DNA from: Candidatus Thorarchaeota archaeon
GTDB taxonomy: Archaea > Asgardarchaeota > Thorarchaeia > Thorarchaeales > Thorarchaeaceae
Length of the DNA stretch: 64,000 nucleotides
Assembly (NCBI GenBank): GCA_011364905.1
Contig: RDNZ01000002.1
Location: forward strand, 101,994 to 165,993
Direction of reading: 5' to 3'
Within the stretch, counting starts at the first letter, position 1; every line of letters starts with the position of its first letter. Made by a program: the position numbers and the translations under genes. The notes beneath the pieces were generated by a model. It was given only the letters and a program-made list of their open reading frames with translations, did no database searches and was not told where the DNA came from. Shown here piece by piece: positions 9,801 through 16,859 of this stretch.

Positions 9801-10706
9801 AGTTCCAGTATCCAGCAAGTCGCGGACTGCGTGTACTGCCAGATATGTGCTTGATATGCTCGGAGTATGAGAATAGTGCAGCCCTCCAGCCAGCGTCAGT
9901 CCCTGCTTAGACTGTTTTGCCTGCAAGAGACTTGCAAGAGAGGTTTCTCGCAATGCGGTACAGTATGCAAGTGTGTTCACAAGGAGACCCTTCCCATCCC
10001 CTGTCCACTGAGCAGGGTCTTCTGGGCCAAATAGGAACACATCGAGAGGCCAAGAATCATAACGCAATGGAGAGAGAGCTGCGGGTGTGGTGGTTCCCGT
10101 GAGATCTATCAACCGAGACCGTTCAGCCTGCACTTCATCCACGGGCAGATTCAAGCCGCTCTCCATGGTGAGGAGCGAACCAGGGGTGAGGCTTATCGGT
10201 TGAGAGAGGAAGACTGCTTCTTCGTACTCGGGTGTAGTCTGCAGATGAGTACTAAGGCTTGCAGTCGATTCGGGTGGACTGGTCTGTCTTAGTCTATAAA
10301 TGAGCCATGCGGCTCGACCGACCAATATAGTGGGAAGGTCCAGTCGGACCAGAAGAGTGATGAACTCATCGCTCACTGCGGCTCCATCGTTGGACCCGCA
10401 ACTGGCATCTACTATGAGAGCTTGTGCCTCATCGAGAAGAGAGGAGTTAGCCAGGATCTCGCTTACATTGTACTTTGCATGTGGAACATTATTATCACTG
10501 AGCAACGATGAGAGAGAAGAACCTCGTGGAACAATAGATGCTCCAGTGAGTTCAATGATGATATACAAACCCAGAGAAGTCGGAGTTCCCGCACTTGAAG
10601 AAGGCATCATTGGTTTATTCAAAGTGACATCGTCATTCGTCACATCTGACACCCCAGAGATTGCCGGACTGCACATGACCCAGATCATGATAATGATAAC
10701 AAACAA
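3843..10706 (-). CDS. Giant (2287 aa) secreted/membrane-anchored surface protein: N-terminal alpha/alpha-toroid (prenyltransferase/squalene-cyclase-like) repeats, then many Ig/MG-like beta domains and a C-terminal TM anchor
   Basis: Signal-like MFVIIIMIWVMCSPAISG; QDSEGGFSNH, GGLNWLTANQLPSGGFGM toroid-type repeats; repeated 'VGDSAEFLVGIQDNFGHYIGGKLLSFLI / G.a...W.P...G.Y.' Ig-like pattern; C-terminal VVAGVPILGLIGFALRRRIRG. Called start is TTG; exact start uncertain. Confidence 0.8.
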   Translation of the reverse strand: MFVIIIMIWVMCSPAISGVSDVTNDDVTLNKPMMPSSSAGTPTSLGLYIIIELTGASIVPRGSSLSSLLSDNNVPHAKYNVSEILANSSLLDEAQALIVDASCGSNDGAAVSDEFITLLVRLDLPTILVGRAAWLIYRLRQTSPPESTASLSTHLQTTPEYEEAVFLSQPISLTPGSLLTMESGLNLPVDEVQAERSRLIDLTGTTTPAALSPLRYDSWPLDVFLFGPEDPAQWTGDGKGLLVNTLAYCTALRETSLASLLQAKQSKQGLTLAGGLHYSHTPSISSTYLAVHAVRDLLDTGTFSGWQYDNQLLVQSVLQNLYVDSGSEAGFTESIYDGVISEDSTAMGLWLTSVMSLESQFSVTKLSAWLSSQQDSEGGFSNHMTVTYHVTESLYESGGLNQINRVSLESWLRSCVVDGSTGTPDNWGGVAKNPTTGEARNIYSSQYVQSLWMLGKAHTDPLKLTEWIQDTSNGDGSFRDTVSADMYVTRGTSSALTTMSILGTLTASNKTGGLNWLTANQLPSGGFGMGESSQDIVGKTWAATEVATSLKELGETTSPLASGVLAYINGIQSHAGFEAMEEIPSLMWSYWLAEVNRLAHSGKPDYYLLDDYLSRFTGTALTQYPGQSNLTVLGAPEYDNQQYYLTGVWAQYFGSCLAGDNEIVLSPSQVSYITLYLSLRQDTGGQYRPSVMGTQHMQYTVAAVEALYQLDELDTMWYRSALESSVLSLYSSGRWNAAGWDLAPFAGVQSAIDFLCTRAALRLDLVTPVMANEIANAINSRLQYTDLWALSWDIKTLALLNTTFPVGLHAVNRSSVLGALGTHFTEGWFNSSTIWQPVYTAGVLDMVSVLGLRPQMVPVEGCSLTISIPSTAQLGDSLDIAVSINSERTTHSVYVRAFDSWILFEDIANSDMLSIVILSDVNAIGIQDVSVMVWDLGAIRAFDGGSIDVHGSIEGDLILQTPNVVRGDLISGTVSWTLSGGGLVGATDINIRLSNGSWFNDLASTAESPYDFSLPTDDLGAGPYNLIVTMHKSGFDNLVVWQTVSIAQPVDTQISSTSTLVGGVGNESLIPFSLLLKSNGSAIAGQAVILTIWDEGMSIIHTDTMMSVDGLSYFSWTPISRGQYTFNLHFERNGVLVASDSNGTVDVYEKPTVLIQMGQDPIAPGSTTLTVSIEDSNSQAISGASINTLVTLDGITILDSMNTTTGEGLVDFVLSIDSPGNLIVIVSVPAQGWLLGINNQSQTLALGRTTLLLSLPGQPVSQGTTLGINALVLDWTGAPLRGTPVEIDVSWYNGTEISSTIVYTGLDGTCSTSHQFVLIGDFWVRALYTGFGLNASVSDSVIQRVVVTPTMILTHGPTVNVGDSAEFLVGIQDNFGHYIGGKLLSFLIEMDGNTILQTQVSSVNGLVAIYWSPVNRGLAMISLTHVADTYYQGNSTESSMSVMEVVNGILGLNTSQIDLFGSVTLTYTLSSTSVVSGVDIVFQVLGMDLVPIWTEHILTDGSGIASVVYLADDAHGLLIVTAAPAEDQFMLGGDRQIDLTVMTYAHVVTDLSPEPPCVGQQTSVTVSVTDDLGLAIDGLRVRIYVYDIYLNLLFSLNRDTIDGYAHVEFTPTQWGAYRVGVSSTGATSVHGFTETGPDTHTVYCPTTLILSIENANIEVGDTLTVAARLDNVYGNPLVGMSVNLSVDGARNLGSVSQVTNESGYISWNIVIDEQGYWTVRADFFGLATYLPDSDSMVAHSTYGTSVILELQNDADIIAGLVPLNVTVLLVDSGGTPLEGRTIQWEAHHNLQGLVVSGSFIQPGVEPEVVVILLLRGGNYTVIFSFAGSDHYHSSNAALEISVKGTSTIVLDGPASIDRASEDNLTVCVIDELGTTLDTAKLNVEITLTNSSGLVDIVSWFVEDEMNLSLYGLEVGDYTLNITIIESTSRTGSVLIIPLKVTTQSKIESVTAILSGIINQKHSVTFRLADSLNDTMADMTLWVSLYRPDGTEIYGILGDMTPVGLVDGLATISWTPSWTGNYTLVVRYIGDEWRLPTVWELAILTRRPTTFTTDALEPVDYGVPVQIEAALTSSLSTLGGTDVSIIVILKQDVVLERIVVTNSRGIASTTLDGLLAGEYVVRIYYAGTESLAPCAVDLHLKVRPLVSFALDLQTEPYVNSNCTLKLFSTIQGVNTDWTGTLTIALYDPQGSLLLNKTSSIGANVDLMLHTVLEMEGQYTIRVRILGLPITMMAESELQFMSTQVPLKIPLDAGTTPVVAGVPILGLIGFALRRRIRGTIDGLPTEWGG

Positions 10707-10717
10707 TCCTTTGGTCC

Positions 10718-10957
10718 TCAGCTCAAATCCCTCCAGTGGTTTTTACGGGATGTAAGGAGCATCTTCGATGTCACGTTCGAGTCCAATGGTTCATAGACCA
10801 ATTCCTCAGCAGGGTGCTCAGGCTCGGACTTAATATGAGTAGAGAGGGATAGATGACTCTGAGAAGAGAGATTGGATTTGAGGGTGGGAGAAAGAAGAGC
10901 CACGCAATCTATCCGAGCCTGAACCTGATTCTCCTTTTCACTATTATACAAATTCAT
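10718..10957 (-). CDS. Small hypothetical protein (79 aa), possibly translationally coupled
   Basis: ATGA overlap with the stop of the 10954-11553 ORF; ends just upstream of the giant protein ORF. No recognised domain. Confidence 0.4.
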   Translation of the reverse strand: MNLYNSEKENQVQARIDCVALLSPTLKSNLSSQSHLSLSTHIKSEPEHPAEELVYEPLDSNVTSKMLLTSRKNHWRDLS

Positions 10958-11553
10958 GCACCTCCACCCGCATACATAGTATAGTAAATGAAACCAAGAA
11001 TCATAATGAATCCAATGAACTCAATAGCGCCGCTTCGAGGCTTATTCTTCAAGGCAGCCACTACAAGAGAGAGGTCTCCGGACCGCAAGGAGCAGTTGAA
11101 AAGAATCCCGAGAGCCACCCACCAGAATACGAAAATCCAGAGTGGTTCCACATAGATCATTACGGGTAAGACTATCAAAGCAAATGCTGCAAAGACTGCA
11201 GCCACAACGTTCAGAAACAGGACAATGAGTACAATGCCTACTCTAGGTGGTCTGTCGACCTTGAGGAATACATTGATCTCGCCATAGGTTGATGAACTTC
11301 CAACATCTTCGACATCAACCCTGAATCCCTTGGCAATAAGAAATCGTATCCCCATATAAGCGAGGGTTCCCGGAAGGAAGACAATAGTAAGAAACGTCAT
11401 GAGCTTGTTTCTTGTCCAGTCCTCGAACTCGCGTTTCTGCCCAGACAACAACAGTAGGCCTCTCAGGATTGTGGCTCCAATGATTACATAGGGAGTCACA
11501 CTGAATGAGAAGAACAGATTGGCAAGCATCAACGTTCCAATGTCAGATTGCAC
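10954..11553 (-). CDS. Multi-TM membrane protein
   Basis: 199 aa, several hydrophobic segments (VGIVLIVLFLNVVAAVFAAFALIVLPVMIYV, IEFIGFIMILGFIYYTMYAG). Confidence 0.65.
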   Translation of the reverse strand: MQSDIGTLMLANLFFSFSVTPYVIIGATILRGLLLLSGQKREFEDWTRNKLMTFLTIVFLPGTLAYMGIRFLIAKGFRVDVEDVGSSSTYGEINVFLKVDRPPRVGIVLIVLFLNVVAAVFAAFALIVLPVMIYVEPLWIFVFWWVALGILFNCSLRSGDLSLVVAALKNKPRSGAIEFIGFIMILGFIYYTMYAGGGA

Positions 11554-11903
11554 TCTTCGAGATCCTTCCTCCCATTATGACTGTTGCCTATTCCATCGTG
11601 GCAGTTTGAGTCTTTCATGGTAGGTATGTAAATGCACAGAGTATTCCTAAGCTTTCAGGACAGGCTATTTGAAGAACGATAAATAAGAAAGTAGGAAAAT
11701 CTAAACAATAATATTCTCCCGTCTTTTTTAGAAGTTTTTGATTTCTATTTTTCGCGAATAAAGCACCCATATCGCTTATCTACTATAGGCTTGGGTCCAA
11801 AAGTGCAACAAAGACGTGCTCCTTTGGCTCAATTCTTCTTTGGATATGAATACAGGTTCGCAAACCTTCGATGTGTCTATAGGTAACCAAACGTCACTCT
11901 TCA

Positions 11904-12899
11904 TTACACAAAGCTTTCCAGTGTTGTCTGTGTGTTACCAAACATTTTCCATATATGCACCAGCTCACGGGTTTTGGCTTCTGCCCTATCCTTCCCCATT
12001 GCAGGTTGGAGAAGTCTGACAAGTCTCGGAGTTATGAGCGGCTTTAAGGTTAGGTCCACGCCCTTTGCACTCATAAATGAGGCTTCGTCAAAAACCTCTC
12101 TGGCCTCGATGTAGTCCTCTCTTTCAGACAGTTTCAGACCTCTTGCTTTCAGCAAATATCTCAGACCGCCATATCGTTTCAATTCAATTGCACCTTTCCG
12201 TGGTCCGAGACCCTTGATGCCTTTCTTATGAAAGTCACATCCGCAAACTATTGCTAGGTCTCGAAGCAGTTCAAGATCAAGGTCCAAAACTCGCTCCAGC
12301 TCACTAAGGGTTGTGTACTCCATGGTCCCCTTGGACAACTGAAGACTCTTGATGACGTGAGGACTGCCGAATAACAGGGCATCAGCGTCATTGGAAACCA
12401 CAGAACCTACTAGACCCTCTCGACACAGGACTGCACCAAACATCTCTGCCTCGGATGGCGATGTAATTGCGGGTATCCCTGCTGCACGACAAAGGTCTTT
12501 GACGTGATTGACTGCGAAGTACATCCTAACAGCAGGACTCTCTCTTAGTGACTCTACAATCTTAATGTCGTGTGTGTCCTGCTTGATGAGAAACCGTTCA
12601 TATAGCATGTGAGCTGTAGTTATGAGTTCAGGATTCGGTTTACGTTTCAGGGATTCAGGCGGTCCATCGAAAAATAGCGCTGGAAGAATATGGCGTTTAA
12701 GCGCTTGACGAATCAGTCCAAAGGTTATGTGAATATGTGCCATGGGTATCTTGTTCGATGAGATCGGTCGAATGGTGGACAACCTGCGCATCAAATAGTT
12801 GGGAGCATCGACTGCAATTTTGGGAGTGAACAGCTCTGAAACATTGGCCCACTTCCATGGCACCAGGTTCTGCCAGTTTTTCACTCCCATTCCAATCAA
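11904..12899 (-). CDS. FEN1/XPG-family 5' flap endonuclease-like protein
   Basis: IAVDAPNYLMRRL, ALFFDGPPESLKRKP, GIPAITSPSEAEMFGAVL, VSNDADALLFG, CGCDFHKKGIKGLGPRKG; C-terminal PIP-like TQTTLESFV. Confidence 0.85.
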   Translation of the reverse strand: MIGMGVKNWQNLVPWKWANVSELFTPKIAVDAPNYLMRRLSTIRPISSNKIPMAHIHITFGLIRQALKRHILPALFFDGPPESLKRKPNPELITTAHMLYERFLIKQDTHDIKIVESLRESPAVRMYFAVNHVKDLCRAAGIPAITSPSEAEMFGAVLCREGLVGSVVSNDADALLFGSPHVIKSLQLSKGTMEYTTLSELERVLDLDLELLRDLAIVCGCDFHKKGIKGLGPRKGAIELKRYGGLRYLLKARGLKLSEREDYIEAREVFDEASFMSAKGVDLTLKPLITPRLVRLLQPAMGKDRAEAKTRELVHIWKMFGNTQTTLESFV

Positions 12900-13615
12900 C
12901 CCGTTCCTTTGAGAGTCCTCGCTCCCTTGAGTCCCAGCCGCACCACCACTGGATCTGGTAGTGGATGAACAGGACTTCGTTCCACTTGTACTCTGAGACC
13001 ATCAGCTGCCATATTCATGCTTGCTATATGGACTGTTGTGTCCACGCCATGAGCAATCACATTCCCGCCAACTGGCTTCAGAGCGCCAGTGTCCCAGTCC
13101 CTGCTTGAGTGATCAGTCAAGGCAACATGAAGATCATTGTCATTCACTAGTATACGAAGAATCTCCAATGTGTGCTGAAGCGCACGCTGCCTACCCTTAG
13201 ATCCGATTCTACCACTCAGGTTAAGGATGCCTGTGAGACTATCCACTGCGACTACTCGAACGTCCCTCATGCAGCCTATCCCCTGTGCTAGTTCCTGCAG
13301 GTCCGAAAGCTCAAGCACCTGTCCCACTATCACATTTCTCAGCAGCTCAGCTTCCTTTCCAAGCAAGGCACGGGTGAGAGGTGAGCTAAAGTTATTCCCA
13401 GAATCGATGAATACACTCCGTCCTCCATTGAGAACACCACCAACAACAATTGCATGAGCTACAGTGGTCAGAGGTTTTCTCTCTGAGCTATGTATCAGAC
13501 TGATTTGGTTTGGTAGTATCACTTGTCCCAGAGTCTCATCCAATGGTCGTGGTCGTAACCGAACCAGTGATTCCTCATGAACTGGTATGTTATCAAGCGG
13601 TAGACTCTCCGGCAA
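12896..13615 (-). CDS. RecA/RadB-like ATPase paralog with degenerate Walker A
   Basis: ISLIHSSERKPLTTVAHAI at the Walker A position; DVRVVAVDSLTGIL Walker B-like; ATGA-type overlap with the FEN1-like gene. Confidence 0.65.
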   Translation of the reverse strand: MPESLPLDNIPVHEESLVRLRPRPLDETLGQVILPNQISLIHSSERKPLTTVAHAIVVGGVLNGGRSVFIDSGNNFSSPLTRALLGKEAELLRNVIVGQVLELSDLQELAQGIGCMRDVRVVAVDSLTGILNLSGRIGSKGRQRALQHTLEILRILVNDNDLHVALTDHSSRDWDTGALKPVGGNVIAHGVDTTVHIASMNMAADGLRVQVERSPVHPLPDPVVVRLGLKGARTLKGTG

Positions 13616-14582
13616 CCTCTACACCTCCCATCGATAATTGCGCAATATCACGACCAAGTAGAACGTGAGCCTCTCGACCATGTGGTAGCTGTTCGAGGTC
13701 GAATCCCGGTGCGGTATCACTTTTGATGACTACTCGTAACCCCGTTCTGTTTGGAAACACGGTGATACGATTAGGCCACATCTCAATAAGTTTCTTCACG
13801 GTGCTTTCCTCAACAGCCACCTTATACTCATTCAATGTCATGCCTATATCATCCTCCATTAGTGGAAGACTGAGTATCGCATTGGTCATGAAAAGTGAGA
13901 GAACCTGCAAGCTTTCAGCTCCCTTCTCAGCTAGTGCTTGCTGGACTTGTTTCAAGACCTTCTCTTCTCCTTCAGTTCGTACAATCAAGATGTCGCATTC
14001 TTCGTATCTTGTGATTGACACCGGAAGGAGTGGTCGTTCACGAAGAAGATCTAGGACTACTGCCCTCATACTATTCGGAAGGATTATTGCCTTCATGTTG
14101 AGCTTGTCAATGGACGTCCAAAATCTGCTATGTGAAACTGAACTCCGTCCTAGTATTGGAATCGAATGTCCAAAGGACGCCATTGGCTCCAGAAGGGCAG
14201 AAAATCGCTCCGTGATGCTACCAGGCTCTTTTATTCTGCTACAACCGATAATAGTTCCACCCATTGCGAGAAAAGCAGCAATCAATCCAAATGGTAATAC
14301 AACAAAGAGCATCACGACTCCTGTATAGACGATGCAAGCCCATGAAACCACATTGAGTAAAAGGGACAGTGGTTCCTTGGTTTCCCTGCGGGCGATAAAG
14401 AGCATAATGATGGTTCCTCCCCAAACAATGACAAGAGGCTGAATATTTCCTAGCCGCCATGCTAGGACCACAGAAGCAACAGAACTCAGTAGCTGCCCAC
14501 CCAGAAAAAGAGCAACCGCTCCCGCCAGAGCATATACCATTAAGCGGAAAATTGACTTTCCGAACATTCGCTTCTCCTCCAT
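13593..14582 (-). CDS. Membrane protein of unknown function (329 aa) with N-terminal TM segments
   Basis: Hydrophobic N-terminus (LMVYALAGAVALFLGGQLLSSVASVVLAWRLG, ACIVYTGVVMLFVVLPFGLIAAFLAM) and soluble C-terminus; overlaps both neighbours. Confidence 0.65.
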   Translation of the reverse strand: MEEKRMFGKSIFRLMVYALAGAVALFLGGQLLSSVASVVLAWRLGNIQPLVIVWGGTIIMLFIARRETKEPLSLLLNVVSWACIVYTGVVMLFVVLPFGLIAAFLAMGGTIIGCSRIKEPGSITERFSALLEPMASFGHSIPILGRSSVSHSRFWTSIDKLNMKAIILPNSMRAVVLDLLRERPLLPVSITRYEECDILIVRTEGEEKVLKQVQQALAEKGAESLQVLSLFMTNAILSLPLMEDDIGMTLNEYKVAVEESTVKKLIEMWPNRITVFPNRTGLRVVIKSDTAPGFDLEQLPHGREAHVLLGRDIAQLSMGGVEVAGESTA

Positions 14583-15196
14583 TCTTGAGTTGGTACTGAT
14601 AGTCGGACAACTCCTTTGATATCGATCATCATTCTTGCCAATGGGTTCCCATCAATCAACAATCTGGAGTCCCTCTCCAGGCTTCTCACTACCCGAATGT
14701 CCACTGGTTTCCAAATCAGAATTGATTCGTGCATCACTGGTGTAACTCGTTCTTCCAGACTGCGAACTTCACTCACAAGGACAACCTTTACTCCTCGCTC
14801 CGTTAGAGCAACCAATGATGGTAGAGCATTCTCGATCAAATCCCGACCCCACATTATCTCTTCGCGTCGAGTCATGTCAAGCACCCGTGTTATGGGGTCT
14901 ACTACAATTAACGATGTGTCATCTGGAAGCATCTCACAGACTGAGAGTATGCCCTCTTGTACCTCTTTATGTCCATTGAAAATGTTCACAGTGATTTTGC
15001 TGCTGTTTTTTGTATTGGATTTCAAAGCTCTCACAAAGGAGCGTTTTCCATCAGCACAGATCCATCTCACAATACCGTCTCTTGCAGCTTCTGCAGCAAG
15101 GGAGCAGGCTAGTAGGGTCTTCCCAGATCCAGCCTCACCCCAGATATGGAAAAGGTCGCCCATCCTCAACAAAACTTTAGCCCCCAGTACTACCAC
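14540..15196 (-). CDS. RecA-superfamily (RadB/KaiC-like) ATPase with intact Walker A
   Basis: LFHIWGEAGSGKTLLACSLAAEAAR; TSLIVVDPITRVLDM Walker B; VKVVLVSEVRS. Confidence 0.75.
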   Translation of the reverse strand: MVVLGAKVLLRMGDLFHIWGEAGSGKTLLACSLAAEAARDGIVRWICADGKRSFVRALKSNTKNSSKITVNIFNGHKEVQEGILSVCEMLPDDTSLIVVDPITRVLDMTRREEIMWGRDLIENALPSLVALTERGVKVVLVSEVRSLEERVTPVMHESILIWKPVDIRVVRSLERDSRLLIDGNPLARMMIDIKGVVRLSVPTQEWRRSECSESQFSA

Positions 15197-16859
15197 GCTC
15201 CTTCTTTCGGGTGGGAAAGTGAGTCCGTGATGATGAGCTTGTCACACTGTGACGCTGGAGTTTGCTTCGTTTAACAACCTGCTCACTGGTCTCATCCTCT
15301 GCAGCAAGGAGAACTTGGACCGACTCCGCTGGTTCTTCATCGACTGTCTTGGCAACGACCATAGGTGGGTCTGCAAACTCCTTTCTCGTCCGATCTGGTT
15401 CTTTTATGACCCTATCATTTGCTCCAGGGACTTCCTCTGTGTTTCCCATCACCTGCAAAAAACTGTCGAGTTCATCTTCACTCTCTGCACTAGCCGGAGC
15501 CATTTCCTCTCTTACAGGAGGTTCCTCCGGTTCAGCAAGATCCTTGTCAATCTCCATGACAATCTTTTTACTGGCATGAAGGTTGAGGATATCATCAATC
15601 CTGTTTTTCACTTCGGGACTCAGAGCACCAACATCAAAGAGAGCGTTGTTAAGAACTCCAAGGTGTCCGATAATCTCATGTTCCTTCAAAGGTGTGCTGC
15701 TATGTCCGGTAAGGCCAACATACGCTAGACCGAGAGCTTCTTCCTCACCCTCCCCGAATTCTAACCCGATGTTCTTGAATAAGCTCAAGAATTTTTCAAG
15801 ACCAGGATCACCAGAGAGATTAGGCATTTCGACAGTGCTAGTAGGAGTAAGCCTTACGCATTCATCTAATATTGTAAACAGGGAGCCCACTGATTTGTTG
15901 AAATCGCCAGTTTCTATAGATTCGGCAGCACTATCCATCAGCGGGGTCACTATGAAGTTTAGTGTGCCAACGAGTTCAAGTCGGTTAGCATTCTCCATTA
16001 TTGAAGATGTGACCCGGTTAGAATCTCCAACCTCAGACAAAGCAGAAACCTCTTCATTTAGAGCACTACGAAAGCTGCCTATTGCAGTGTTTGCTCCCTG
16101 GAGCATCCATGAACCAAGCAGAAATGATATGCAGAAAACGACAAGCGGGAAGATTAGTGTTCCATTATTCAATAACGCGCCTGCAATGCCGAACCCAGCC
16201 ATCACCCCCATGACAATACAGAGTATACCGAGCCAAGACCTCCTCAGACCTGTTTCTAAATCATCCCACTTAGTGGAGCTCACATTCTTCTGAACATCAT
16301 GCAAGTGAGATCGAGAGTCACTACTTAGCAGGAGTCCAAGTTCATTATCAGGTAAGATACGGGATGAATCAGTAAGCCACGATAAGTCTCTACGAGAGCT
16401 GCCCTCCTTGTATACAGCGTAGATAGTACGAGTTTCATGAATTAGGGATGATGATTTCGAATCAATGGACCTCATAACAGAGAACTCCACTCGCCCAAAT
16501 GACGATAGGAGAGACCTCGCCTCGAACGCGTCCAGTAGTCCTACATCTTTGAGGATGCTCTTCAAGGACCCATTGACACTTTCGAGTATTGCGGCTTGCA
16601 TAGCCAGAGTGGAGCGACCAAACCTGGCCTTCTTCAGGTCAAGTACATAAGCAACATCTACATAGACGCCCCTGGTTCCTGGAATGCCAACCAGTCGCAC
16701 TCCCAAGACCAACCCATTGGGATATTCTGCTGTTCTATGACCCGCTCCTTCTAGCACTCGAACAACGTCCGTGGTGGCCCGCTCCAAACTTGTGCCAATG
16801 GACGACTCACTCTCTTCTTCCTCAGTGATTTTTTCATCATCAACTGCTGTCATTAACAT
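15177..16859 (-). CDS. Membrane protein of unknown function (560 aa) with central TM pair and low-complexity acidic/basic C-terminus
   Basis: WLGILCIVMGVMAGFGIAGALLNNGTLIFPLVVFCISFLLGSW TM hairpin; overlaps both neighbouring genes. Confidence 0.65.
   Translation of the reverse strand: MLMTAVDDEKITEEEESESSIGTSLERATTDVVRVLEGAGHRTAEYPNGLVLGVRLVGIPGTRGVYVDVAYVLDLKKARFGRSTLAMQAAILESVNGSLKSILKDVGLLDAFEARSLLSSFGRVEFSVMRSIDSKSSSLIHETRTIYAVYKEGSSRRDLSWLTDSSRILPDNELGLLLSSDSRSHLHDVQKNVSSTKWDDLETGLRRSWLGILCIVMGVMAGFGIAGALLNNGTLIFPLVVFCISFLLGSWMLQGANTAIGSFRSALNEEVSALSEVGDSNRVTSSIMENANRLELVGTLNFIVTPLMDSAAESIETGDFNKSVGSLFTILDECVRLTPTSTVEMPNLSGDPGLEKFLSLFKNIGLEFGEGEEEALGLAYVGLTGHSSTPLKEHEIIGHLGVLNNALFDVGALSPEVKNRIDDILNLHASKKIVMEIDKDLAEPEEPPVREEMAPASAESEDELDSFLQVMGNTEEVPGANDRVIKEPDRTRKEFADPPMVVAKTVDEEPAESVQVLLAAEDETSEQVVKRSKLQRHSVTSSSSRTHFPTRKKERGSTGG

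Noticed and set aside
3843-10706. Small plus-strand ORFs inside the giant gene (for example 4051-4338, 6991-7323, 7693-7929)
   Set aside because: Antisense to a long, coherent coding sequence; no recognisable domains.
3843-10706. True thioester-containing alpha-2-macroglobulin
   Set aside because: No GCGEQ-type motif seen; only a general architectural resemblance remains.
13723-16293. Plus-strand ORFs 13723-14328, 14616-15230 and 15583-16293
   Set aside because: Antisense to the minus-strand cluster; low-complexity Ser/Arg-rich composition typical of antisense frames.
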